Origin: Scolanthus callimorphus
Taxonomy: Eukaryota > Cnidaria > Anthozoa > Actiniaria > Edwardsiidae
Reading direction: 5' to 3'
DNA length: 64,000 nt
Assembly (NCBI GenBank): GCA_033964015.1
Contig: CM066914.1
Span: 33,649,492 to 33,713,491, forward strand
Shown piece after piece: positions 1-10,618 of the stretch. Both the position numbers and the translations under genes were made by a program. Each line of letters begins with the position of its first letter. The stretch's first letter is position 1. Under the pieces are notes generated by a model. It did not search any database and had not been told where the DNA came from. It saw nothing but the letters and a program-made list of their open reading frames with translations.

Positions 1-1361
1 GCAACCGGGGCCGACAACATTCCGGCCTGGCTTCTTAAGACCTTTGCAGAAGAGCTGGCCTTTGTTGTCCACGACATTATATCATCTAGTATAAAACAAG
101 GAAAGTACCCAGCCCCGTATAAACACGCTCTTATAAGCCCCGTACCGAAGGTCAACCCGCCAGAAGAAATTGAGACCGACTTTAGACAAATCTCGGTACT
201 AGCTGTCCTTGCAAAGGTATTGGAGCGAGTTCAACTGCGTCTTAACAGACCTGAACTATCCCTAAGTGATAATCAACAAGCTTTCACTGAAGGAGATCAA
301 CCGTGTCGGCACTTGTAAACATCACACAGACATGGTTTAACCACCATGCGACCCAGGAAAGTATTCATGCGCTGTTTATTGACTTTAGCAAGGCATTCGA
401 CCTTGTAGATCATGCGCTTCTTCTAACAAAGCTGAAGAACATGAATATTAATAAGACCTTGTGGTTGTGGATCCAGAGCTTCTTAAGCAATCGTACTCAA
501 CAGGTTAAGATCCCAGCCGTTCTCTCTTCGGTAAAGTCATGTCCTGCCGGAGTACCACAAGGCTCAGTGATATCACCAGTGCTATTTAACATCTTCGTCG
601 GGGATTTTGAGAACGCAATTCCTCCAGAGCTGCGAGGGCGTATTAGCATATGCAAATACGCAGATGATTGCACGGTGTTTGAAAGTGTCGAGAAGACCGG
701 TGAGTCATCTATGCAAAGGGTCCTTGACAATCTGCAAACATGGGCGATCCCCAACGGCATGGCTCTTAACAGCAAGAAAACCAAAGATATGTGGATCTCA
801 TTTGGGAAATCTCTGAACGAGCCCCCTTTTCTGTGCGTGGGAAATAGCGTCATCGAGAGAGTTCCAGCTTTCAAGCTGCTTGGGGTATGGACACAGAAAG
901 ATCTTCGCTGGAATCAACATGTCCATGAGACGACGAAGAAAGCAAATAAACGCCTTTTCTTCCTTCGGGAGTGCCGAAAAGCTCACCTGCCCAAAGAGGT
1001 AGGGACCTCGGTCTACTGTACGAAGGTACGTCCACTGTTGGAGTATGCATCGCCAGTCTGGGGCGGAATCCCCAAATACCTTGCAGACGATCTACAACGC
1101 GTCCAGGACCGTAGCCTCTCGATTATCGGCCTGCCGAAGGGTACGCTACAAAGACTTGACGAGCGCAGAGAAACGGCAGCGAAACGCGAACTTGAAAGAA
1201 TAATAGACGACAAACAACACCCCAACCACGCGCTACTCTGCCTACCGTCCACAAGCAGCAGATACCAAACCCGATCCAAGTACCGAGTCAGGATACCTAT
1301 GTCGAAGACAGAAAGACACAAAAACTCTTTCGTGCCAAGGGCAAGTCGCCTGTGCAAATGA
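1..1361 (+). pseudogene. LINE reverse transcriptase, 3' part (CR1/jockey-like)
   Basis: This is a non-LTR retrotransposon reverse transcriptase, cut by the window edge. Frame 1 is open from base 1 and reads through fingers-type sequence (ATGADNIPAWLLK, then DFRQISVLAVLAKV). It stops near 321, while the frame starting at about 303 continues the same protein, so a one-base indel lies around 290-305. The second frame holds motif A (FIDFSKAFDLVDHALLL), motif B (AGVPQGSVISPVLFN) and the catalytic YADD (KYADDCTVF). It then has the usual thumb region (LGVWTQKDLRWNQHV, RPLLEYASPVWGG). The protein ends near 1359. An RNA-templated DNA synthesis role is known for the family; this copy is inactive because of the frameshift. 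The clade is uncertain. Confidence 0.9.
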
Positions 1362-1500
1362 CTGTCCGTATAGAAGACGTTTTTTATATGTAAATATATA
1401 AATATATTTTTTAATTATTAGTTTTATTATAAATTTTTAATGTAAATTCATCGTATATTTTTCTTAAAGATGGATAAATAAAGCTTTTATTATAATATTC
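1362..1500 (+). repeat. LINE 3' untranslated tail
   Basis: AT-rich tail directly after the reverse transcriptase stop, with an AATAAA at about 1477. It is taken as the 3' UTR of the upstream LINE; the exact end is not visible. Confidence 0.55.
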
Positions 1501-2290
1501 AGTGAAATAGAATAGTGGTGCCTCCAGTCAACTTAAGTTATTAATTACAATAGTTTTGGACTGTCACCTATTCAACTTGATTAAATATCAATGTCATCAA
1601 AAATGACAATATTTAGTATAGCTCTTCTCCATTTCTGTTGTAAGCGCTTCCCTAAACCCTGTCTAGCCTTGTGCATTTTGGAATACAATAGAATAGGGGC
1701 TTGTATATACTTCAATGATTATTAATCCAAGATTCCATGTGAACAATCTACACGATTTCTGGCCATGTCAATATTTAGTGAAATAGAATAGTGGTATAGT
1801 TTTGGACTGTAACCTATTCAATTTGACTGAATATCAATGTCATCAAAAATGAGTTCACTGTTGTCTACGCACAAGGAATTTTGAGAGAGAGGAACCCATT
1901 AAAACACCGACCAGGTTGAAGATTATGCTAAATTGCAATGCTGTCATAGGGAGTGTTTACTGACGTTTTGAGCAATATCGCTTCATCTGAGCAAAGCCGA
2001 AGGGCTAAGAATTGAAATTTCAGCAAACACTCCACCTCATGTCATTATCTTCCAGAATGTAAAGTTTGGTTGCAATTGTTGAGAAAGGAAACAAGTTAAC
2101 TGTAACTGAGGGCCTTATAAAACTCTCTTGGATTAACATGCTTTATACCCTTGTCATATTGTTGGCTTGTTAGTCCCTGGCACAAAGCTGGCTATGACAA
2201 CTGATTATTATGTCTATTGTGGCTGTGGTTGTAAAAGGTGGTCAGTAAACTATGTTATTACTTACATTATATTTTAATACTCTGCATCAG
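1501..2290. repeat. Non-coding stretch with a short direct repeat
   Basis: No gene seen. A ~60-80-bp segment (ATAGTTTTGGACTG...CATCAAAAATGA) occurs twice, at about 1548-1614 and 1795-1852, each preceded or followed by GTGAAATAGAATAGTGG. At 1960-2040 there is a diverged piece resembling the 'teract' of Penelope-like ends seen at 29.5 kb (GACGTTT...GAGC...GAAGGGCTAA). Confidence 0.45.
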
Positions 2291-2302
2291 ATAGTCATTC
2301 AG

Positions 2303-2416
2303 ACCTCCTTAAATGATATGGATCATGAGAGCCCTAGGGGGAGAGGGCAGAGAAAAAGGACAAAAAAGTACAAGTTTGTTGACGATAAAGACAGTGACGA
2401 AGAAAGCAGCGTGAAG
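2303..2416 (+). CDS. Possible isolated coding exon (basic/acidic protein)
   Basis: An open stretch follows a CAG acceptor-like site at 2300-2302 and ends at a good donor (GAAG|GTAAAT at 2417). It encodes a hydrophilic peptide with a basic patch (RGRGQRKRTKKYKF) and then an acidic/serine run (DDKDSDEESS). I do not recognise a family. No partner exon was found nearby, so it may be a relic or chance. Confidence 0.25.
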
Positions 2417-2635
2417 GTAAATTCACTACATTCAGGCCGTAATATGTTCCACAACAGCTGTCTGTAACAGCTGGTCTAATCCTCTCCTGAAAAGCCTTTG
2501 CTAAAAGCCTTTGCTAGCCTTTGCTTCGGCTTTGCTTGATGATTGAAAAGCCTTTGCTAACAGTTGATATGTTCCATTTATGCTCTATCGGTATATAAAA
2601 TAAATTACACAGTGAATTGAATATATTAATTAACG

Positions 2636-2938
2636 TCTACGGACTTTAAGGCCAGATCGGCGAACCATCGCGCCTCTTTTAAAGCAGAAAACAAACGCAA
2701 CGCAACAGAGCTTAGCAAACACATCTGGTACTTAAAGGACAATAGGCTAGATTATTCAATTAAATGGCGAATTCTTTGCCGCGCGCCTCACTATAACAAC
2801 ATTACGAAGCGCTGCCAATTATGCCTAGCTGAGAAGTTTTTTATTGTGTGCAAACCACATGCCGCTAGTTTGAATAAGAAGAATGAGCTCTACAGTAAAT
2901 GTCGGCACAAGGATAAATTCCTTCTAAAGAATGTATAA
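2636..2938 (+). pseudogene. GIY-YIG C-terminal remnant (Penelope-like)
   Basis: The frame from about 2636 to the stop at 2936-2938 reads as the C-terminal half of the endonuclease found at the end of Penelope-like or related retroelements. It shows TELSKHIWYLKD, then IKWRILCRAPHYN, CQLCLAEKFFI, and finally NKKNELYSKCRHKDKFLL. The GIY/YIG start motif and any reverse transcriptase are absent. Family assignment rests on the order of these motifs; I am confident it is retroelement-derived, less so of the exact clade. Confidence 0.6.
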
Positions 2939-3349
2939 ATCGGAATTCAAATATAACGCGATACGGCCTAGCGCCGAAGTACGGTGGGTTGCACTGAAGA
3001 GTGCAGGCGTTTAAGATCTAGCCTGTACGAAACAGACTTGTATGAATAAATCCACCAGAAATGTTTAAGGTCCAGCCTGCACTTATGTTATTATTTAATT
3101 ATATATTAATGATATTTTTTATCCAGTGGCTGATCCATGGGTTGGTGGCATGGGGGGTGCCCCCCTTTTGAGTCAAGATTTTATAAGATAATGTCTGAAA
3201 CTTGAAATTAATGCTTTTTCCTTCACCATGTTCTATACAATATGTATTTATTATATAGACACAAAAACATAGCAGCTGAAACGTGTAACGCTCATATACA
3301 TTGTTTTAGTACCAAGTTTGAATACATACATACATATAGTTTATTTAAA
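2939..3349. repeat. Non-coding flank ending in a LINE tail
   Basis: No gene seen. The last ~35 bp (tandem CATA, then AGTTTATTTAAA) are the reverse complement of a LINE 3' tail. That tail resumes at 15,826 (ATTTAAACACGGTGAAATC), showing that the element between them was inserted into it. Confidence 0.6.
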
Positions 3350-3864
3350 CACGAGCGATAGGATAGTATACATCAGTATTATTGTGTAAACCGACGAGTT
3401 TTGTGTGTAATAAATCAATTGAGATGGGTTCGTTATTCAGCTAGCAAAACTTCACGAATTACCCTGAAAATGAGTCAATTTATACAGCAAAAAACTACTC
3501 GAAAATACACTTCGAATTGTTTATCTAGTACTAAATACATTTATTTTTTGCTTACCGGTTTGTATGAGATGTTTTTCCCCTTTTAAACGAAGAGCGGATC
3601 CGTTGTGTATGCTCCCTGTTCAAGTGACGCGCCGCTAAGTTAGGTATTCGGCCTAACCGACACGCAACGTAACTTAATCGATAACCAACGCCTTTTACCC
3701 ATACAAGAGAAAAGAGACAGGGTAGGCAACGGAGCTGGATACCATTGTCTTCTCGTCAGCCAACTCGCTTAGTTCGCATGTGACAGTTGCTTAGGGCCAG
3801 TGCTGAAGGATTTGTACCTTCATGACCACCTACGCCTCAAGTTTGCTTGTCAACACTCCACTTG
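3350..3864 (+). repeat. Left terminal inverted repeat
   Basis: About 515 bp, nearly identical to the reverse complement of 15,321-15,825. The first bases are CACGAGCGATAGGATAG and the inner end is CAACACTCCACTTG. It contains a short open frame (3401-3586) also present in the right copy; no protein family is evident. Confidence 0.92.
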
Positions 3865-4179
3865 TGTACACAAAGATTCCATTTAATCCCAATTAGCCGT
3901 GTCCTCGTTTGTAATGTTTTCGTCTTCAAAGGTCAAGCGCGTGTCACTTCGAAACTAAAGATTCGTATATGGCTGTTTTAAACGACGAGCAAACGAGAAT
4001 TATACAATTGATTGAAACGGGGAATAATATATTTTACACGGGCAAGGCGGGGAGCGGAAAGTCCACCGTGATTAAATAGTTTCAGGCAAAGAAAGGAACG
4101 AGGGACGATGTTTTTTACACAGCACCGACGGGGAAGGCGGCTCAGGGTGTTGGAGGGATAACGGTACATTCATTCGCTG

Positions 4180-4893
4180 GTAAGTATAAATCATACGTTT
4201 GTAACCAACCATAGCTTTGAATAGAACATTTGCCGATATTTTGTAGTGGCAACGATTACTAATGGTAAAAGACTTTCCCTTACCGGTCTTGCGTTAAACG
4301 CGCCACACATTAATGTCGAGGAATTATACAAGCACGGGTCGTCTCGTTTTGCTTGCGCTCTACATAAATTCAAGTGAGGGTCGCAAAAAAAATAGTTTGA
4401 TCTCAACAACGAAAAGTTTAGCAAACAACGGCGCTGTTTGCGTACAGATCGAGATTTAGCAATGACGCGTAGCAAATCAACTTTTATCATAACATGTTTT
4501 ATCAAGTTGATTAATCTACAGTAGACATTGGCCTTTGCGGAATTCTAAATACCCTTTATATTCAGATATGAGCACGTACCAGAAAACAGCCCGTCACCTT
4601 GTGATAAAAAGTTTTTAATTGTTTTCTTTCTCAAAGTTTCTCGATGAAATGGAGAGAAGACTCCGTAATCTTCAAATTCGGGGCTCAGCTATATACTTCG
4701 TTGCGGGCTACCTGTGTTGCACGTAGACGCGCAAAAAGTAGTTCTAAAAGAACATTCACTATTGTTCTCCAACCCAACAACCCCCCCCCCCCCCCCCCCG
4801 CCCCGTCTTCTACACTTCCTGAATCGGCCCCTGTTTCTTGCCTTTTTCTGCATCCTATATTTAAAAATCAACGAACATCTCTCTTTCTTATAG
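4180..4893 (+). other. Helicase intron 1
   Basis: 714-bp intron bounded by GTAAGT and TTATAG; the flanking coding exons join in phase through a known helicase segment. It contains a long poly-C run near 4782-4800. The minus-strand open frame at 4191-4505 has no supported content. Confidence 0.6.
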
Positions 4894-7019
4894 GTATACG
4901 ACTAGGGAATGAAACACTAGATAATCTACATCGTTGTGCCTACCAACACCCAGCGGCGATCAAACGATGGAGGAAGTGCAGGCAACTGATCATCGATGAA
5001 GTGTCTATGGTTAGTGCGTCTTTGTTGGATAAGTTAAATTGTATTGCTAAAAAAGTTCGGGATTCTGATTCTTCAGCTCCCCCCTGTCACCCCTCCTTTT
5101 GCTTTAAATAAAGAAAAACTGTGTTTTCAAGCAGAATGTTGGACCTCACTTGCACCACTGCAAGTAACACTGACAAAGGTAATGAGACAATCTAATGCAG
5201 AATTTATGGATCATCTAGCGAACGTAAGATCGGGTAGTATATGTGAAGGCACTCTTGCATTTATTCGGAGTCTTAAAAGGCCAATTATAGAAAATGGAAC
5301 AGAAGTTTCGATTGAAAAGACTGTGACTTTGTTTTCAAAGCGTTTCGATTGCCTTATGTTCAACAATGATCTGCTCAACCAGCTTCCAGCAACCGACGAG
5401 AAAGAATACAGGGCGATCGATTCAGGCGTCGGACGCGATCGTCTTGATTCTCTGTGTCAAGCTGCGCGAATTGTGCGACTTAGAGTAGGCGCCCGTGTCA
5501 TTTTGTTAAAGAATTTATCGAGGACACTGGTGAATGGTATTTGTGGTACTATGGTAGGGTATTCTTATAATCGGCCGGTTGTCAACTTCGATAACGGGGA
5601 AACCACATGCGTTAAAGAAGTTACTTTTAGCGTTCAAACAGGGAATGAGCCTGAGATGGTTGCTACTAGGGTGCAAGTACCCTTATCCCTTGGTTGGGCA
5701 ATAACCATCCATAAAGCCCAGGGGATGACTATAGAATTTCTTCGGGTTTTCTTATCCAACTTATTCACTTACGGGCAAGGGTATACCGCTCTCTCCAGGG
5801 GTGTGTCTCCTGATCGCGTACAGGTTTTAGATGTAGACACGAGTTTTACAAAACATAAAATTCCGTCGGATATCTCCGACTTCTATAGAAACGTGGTTCC
5901 AGTGTTGGAGATTCCACTACCACCCTCTAGAACAATTGTTTCCATCCCTTGATGACGAATTTGTCTTGATTCAACGTGGAGACGATCAAAGAAACGTTAG
6001 TAATCTACTACATATAGATGAAAGAGACACGCTACTCGACATAACAGATTTGGCAGTAGACCCGCCGAACGGTGTCTTTGCCGACATCAAAAAACAACTC
6101 GAAGAGTCTGCAATTCATCATGGGACGAAAGCAAATTTATCTATTTGTTATGCAGAAGACCATGATGCAGTATTTTTGCCACCAGTAGAAATGTTTCTAT
6201 CTTGCGTTTTTAACGAAATAATCAATTTGACCGACATAATGATCTCTGAAAGAAACGTTGTCATTGACGGCCTCTTAGATAAAACAAAGTTTGAATCGGT
6301 TGTCACACCAGGGCTTCACAAACTCTTGCTGTCCAGGGACACTATTGGTAAGTGGAACTCTGTGTGTAACTCTCTGGCAGCAAATCACGAGAGGTCTATA
6401 CCAGAGCCACGCCTAATCATGACACTTCTTATCCGGCAGACATTTCGGAGCACATTGTCAGAGCTTTACCATTTGGCAAAGGCAAACAACATCATACAGA
6501 CAACGGCAAGTGCAAATGAAAACAACGGATACAGCGAGCTTACTCCAGAGATGAAAGGAACATTGCGCTACGTTGCGGGATGGGCGCTCAGAAAAGAAAA
6601 ACTAACTTCATCGAAATACATAGAGCGCAATTTAAACAGGCATTCTAAGGCAGTCCAGAAAATGATAGATGACGAACGAAGTACCTTATCATTGCTTTCT
6701 GGCTTACAGCAGGACAAAGGAGTACCGTCCATAGTCACTGAAAGCATGGAACGCCTCATGCAAAAAGATAGAGGTGGCTTGACTAACGTCAGTGATGGAC
6801 TGTACCAATTTTTCGAGCACGTCCAGGAAAAATGCAATTCTGTTTTTAACCTTTCTATAGTTAATAGGTCAAATCCTCACGTCGCTGTCGCTCATGCAAG
6901 AAATGAAGTATTAAATGCTACGTCGATAATCGAAGAGTGGAAGAAGCTTACAGAAAATGGAAACGATGCAAATAAACCAGCAGGTATACTTTTTATTTAC
7001 AGAACATAATATAAAATAT

Positions 7020-7565
7020 TGGCCAATAAACCCCTCGTAATACTATCACAAATCCCGCAATTAGGGAGCGGTCATTATTCATTTGGGGGGAGGGGAGGGG
7101 TAAATTTGGGGGGTGGGCTACGATTTTTTGGTCGCCGGATAAGAATATTTTAAAAGTATTCTGTGTTTGTTTGTGCTGGATATCCATGTATTTAAGATAG
7201 ATTTTACTAGTATTTCGAGCAATTTTTTTTACATTTTTGGGGGTCTCTTTGTGGCGAGGGCCACGATTTTTGGGTCAAGATTTTTGGGCCAAAGTTTTAG
7301 ACCCCCCCCCCCCCCCCCCCCAATGATGAATAATGATTGGCTCCGCTACTCACTATCGACGACGTTCCAGAAGTACGAGAAGCGAAAACGCTCGTGTACA
7401 ACTTTCTAACAAATGGAAGGTTGTATGCTAATGGTTTCTGCTAAAATAAAAACTACCGGTTCTCGTTTTCTATGACTCTAGTCTACTCGGTGGTACGCAT
7501 CTCGTAACATCTATATTGACTCACAGAAAACTCGAAATTATAATTATAGAGCACTCTTGCAACTT
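7020..7565. repeat. Nested repeats in a helicase intron
   Basis: The intron between the donor at 6984 and the acceptor at 7644 holds two layers. The outer repeat (ACTATCACAAAT... and CTACTCACTATC...GAAAACGCT) is shared with 25.43-25.70 kb and 26.0-26.3 kb. Inside it is a MITE at about 7066-7344 with imperfect inverted ends (GAGCGGTCATTATTCAT and ATGAATAATGATTGGCTC) and a long poly-C tract. Confidence 0.55.
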
Positions 7566-8916
7566 GAAAATGCAGATACGCGGAACATTCTTACGCTTCA
7601 TAGGGGGAAGCAGAGGAAGTAACGTTTCGTATTTTTTTATTAAGCTGTTGAGGACGAAAATGAAGCCGATGAATCAGATCAAGAAGTGGAAGACGATGAC
7701 GCGGAAACGAATCTTGAAGATGAAGACATGGAAGGTGAAATAGAATTGGAAGGTGGCATGGCTACAACATGTGCAACAATCGATTCATCTACAAATTCGG
7801 CAGTATATCCTACAAGTGCAGTGAATATGACAGACGGGCAGAGGTACAATGCTATTTGTAGTATCCAAAATCCATCGGTATACAGGCGTCTTCTCAATAG
7901 ATACCTTAATGCAGTGCAGAAGTCTTTCAAAAAAAAACTTATATCGTCTTTGGGAAAAGAAAAGACGCAAGCCCTCAGGACTAGAGTCTCTGCTTCACAA
8001 ACACGCCAAGCGGGAAAACAGGTCGATACCATCTTATTTGATGACATAATATCTGATAACAGCCCTGATAAAAGCAAGGCACATTCCGTTGTCAAATATT
8101 TTGCTTTCAAAGGAGACGGAGCATTCAAGAAGCTGTCTCGAAAAGAGCTGATGCTGTTGTTTATAGCATACGGGGTACATACATACATAAAGTTTTATTT
8201 ACCCACGCTAGCCACAAACAACAAAATCACAAAAAGCGGATTTGCTGATTTCCGTGTGGGGCGTGCCAGCCATATAGAGAGGTGGCGTGCAATACACGCC
8301 TTAAAAAGTGTGACTTGATATCTAGTTTGCGCGAACGTCTCTTGTGTATGAACAGCATCCATTGCTCCGGATTGCCAACCAAGGAATGCTTGGAAATGAT
8401 GGGACAGAATGGGGGCTACAGCAGAGTTCTAGCTATGAGAGACGAGCAGAGATTACAAGTAGACCAACAGTCAAGAACTGAGGAGGAAAGTCGGCCGTTA
8501 GACCAGCAGATAATACCAGGAGACCAGGACGTCGTTCAGCCGATAGACCAACAGCTTGGGCAAGGAAATCGGGAAGCAGGTCGACCGATAGACCAGGGGC
8601 TAGGACCAGAAAATCAGGAAGCAGTTCGGCCGAGAAACCAACAGTTAGGAACAGAAAATCAGGAAGGGAATCGGCCGATAGACCAGCAGTTAGGACCAGG
8701 AAATCAGGAAGCAGGTCAGGTTAGAAAGCGAAAACGTCCAAAATTTGTACCATTAGGCGACGATGCTATTCTATTACAGCAAGACCTCCGCGAAGGCAAA
8801 ATCACTGCACATCATTGCAGAATAAGAGCTACCGCGAGCTGAATGCGAAAGGGTATGACGTCGATGCTGCTCAGATTAGGCGTTGGTACATGCGCAAGAG
8901 CAAGGAAACAGCATAA

Positions 8917-9509
8917 TTAGTGGTAATAAGGCGAACAGCAGTTCTTCAGAGGTCAACAGAAATAAAAAATAAGAATACCTTAAATAATCTGAACATTCAT
9001 AATAGTCTTCAAGCAGTATTGAGTCCTTAGTTGCTCAAGCGAGTTTCACCGTTTCTGCGTTTGTAAGCTGGGATCTAAATAATAGAGAATGTGATAGCCA
9101 GAAATGGATATGTACATATATCTAAATCTTTCTACCTGAATGCCAACACATTTGAGCAGTTTCCCTTTTTAACCTTAAACGGCTGAAGCTGAATGATGGC
9201 ATTTACACCGCTCCCTGCAAGACAAAGTAACACACTTAGCTAGTAGCAGGCCCGGAGGAGAGGAGTTTCGAGGGGTTCAAAGAAACGAGAAAAAATGCTA
9301 TATATCAGGTTTACCAGGGTTATTTTCTGAAAACAAAAAACTGAGGACAACGAAACCCCCTCCCAACAAGAATGCGAGCTACGGGTCTGAATAGTCGGCT
9401 TCTTTCACTTAAAAAATTCGAGTAGTATAAATACTGAATTTACAATTATTAATTTCGATTATCACAAGGTATGCAAAACTCCGTATAATACTTATAAAGT
9501 TAATCTTAC
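8917..9509. other. Interval between the two convergent genes
   Basis: Lies between the 3' end of the + helicase gene and the last recognised - transposase exon. I see no further confident exon; a C-terminal transposase exon could be hidden here. Confidence 0.4.
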
Positions 9510-10299
9510 CATATTGAGAAACAGTCGGGTTGTTGTTCTGTCCATGCATACTTCGTGACTGCCCAAAGAAATTTTCTAATAAGTCCTGATTTGTTCTCGC
9601 TGTGATGATACCACAACCAGGAAAGTCGTCAAATAAGTTCTTGCATAACTCTTTGAAGCCTAGCACCATACTAAAAATATCGAATCGTGTCTGATCACAG
9701 AGGAACTGCTTCTTGCGCTTGCTCGCTTGTAGATGTGTTTGTCCCTGCGTGTCTGCTTCCCATTTTTGCAGCCATTTTATACTTTCTCCATTCTCTTTAA
9801 AACGGGTATCGTCAAGTGATCTGAAATTAAGACTCGTGAGTTAAATGACGGATCTTTCGCGAAAAAAAAATTATTTAGCAGTCCAATTCCCAATTTAATA
9901 AGGGTTTTTATGGGTTTCTGCTGATCTCAAAATCAAGATCATCATTTTTCCACATAACGACAAAGGCATTTGTCAGTCAGAAGAGCAGTGCATTTTAAGT
10001 TGTCAGTTATTGAAACGGCTTATTTTGGTCACTTGTAAGAAAACATATACATGAATACTTACGTATAAGGGGCAAGATGTTTAAAGTTCTTCAGCAGACG
10101 ACTGGTTGTTTGAAGGAATTCGACTGTCTTTTGAACGGAAGATCCAGATCCATCTTTTTTGTGTAGGTGTCGCTGGTAAACCTGAGTCATGAATAAAGAA
10201 TAATACTTCTGAGTTTCAGAATTGTAAGGTACTGGGTGATAAATAAGACGTTTTACTAGTAAATATCTTATTATATACCCTTTGTCACCCGGCAATGCC

Positions 10300-10618
10300 A
10301 ATTGTACGATTTAACAATTAGTCGCCGAAGGCGACGTGATTATCGGCGAATAGTCCCCGAGACGAAGTCGAGGTGGCTCTTTGCCGATAATCACGGAGCA
10401 TGAGGTATTTTGGTATAATTGCTCAAGTGATTCATAAGGTTTTTAGGCAAAACAAACACTGTTTTTAGGCGAAAAAACGTATTTGTGTTTGATGTTTCAC
10501 AATCATAACAAAACTCAAAACCTTTCAATGTTATAGGTGATTTAGCAAGAGAAAACGAACCTCTCAACCAATTAGCGCGCGGAAATTCTTATTAATCACT
10601 TGAGTAATTGTACTAATA
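10300..10618. repeat. MITE in a transposase intron
   Basis: Between two in-phase transposase exons. It contains the inverted pair GTCGCCGAAGGCGAC...TCGGCGA and GCCGATAATCACG, and further out AATTGCTCAAGTGATT against AATCACTTGAGTAATT. Boundaries are approximate. Confidence 0.45.

Larger units (their letters stand above)
3969..8916 (+). pseudogene. Pif1-like helicase gene of the P-like transposon (spliced, decayed)
   Basis: Exon 1 (3969-4179) has Walker A GKAGSGKST and ends at a GTAAGT donor. Exon 2 starts at 4894 after an AG; the join is in phase (HSFAG|IRLGNE). Exon 2 holds Walker B (LIIDEVSM), motif III (LQLPPV), motif V (AITIHKAQGMT) and ALSRG, all typical of superfamily-1B Pif1 helicases, which unwind 5'-3'. 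Downstream (5936-6983) is an unrelated region with LRYVAGWALRKE and GGLTNVSDGLYQFF, resembling the C-terminal part of P-type transposases. A phase-1 join to 7645 adds an acidic stretch and an unrecognised domain. A later frame carries five 15-residue repeats (RPIDQQLGPGNQEAG type). Lesions: TAG at 4077-4079, a deletion before QLPPV near 5060, and frameshifts near 5920, 8290 and 8815. Confidence 0.75.
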
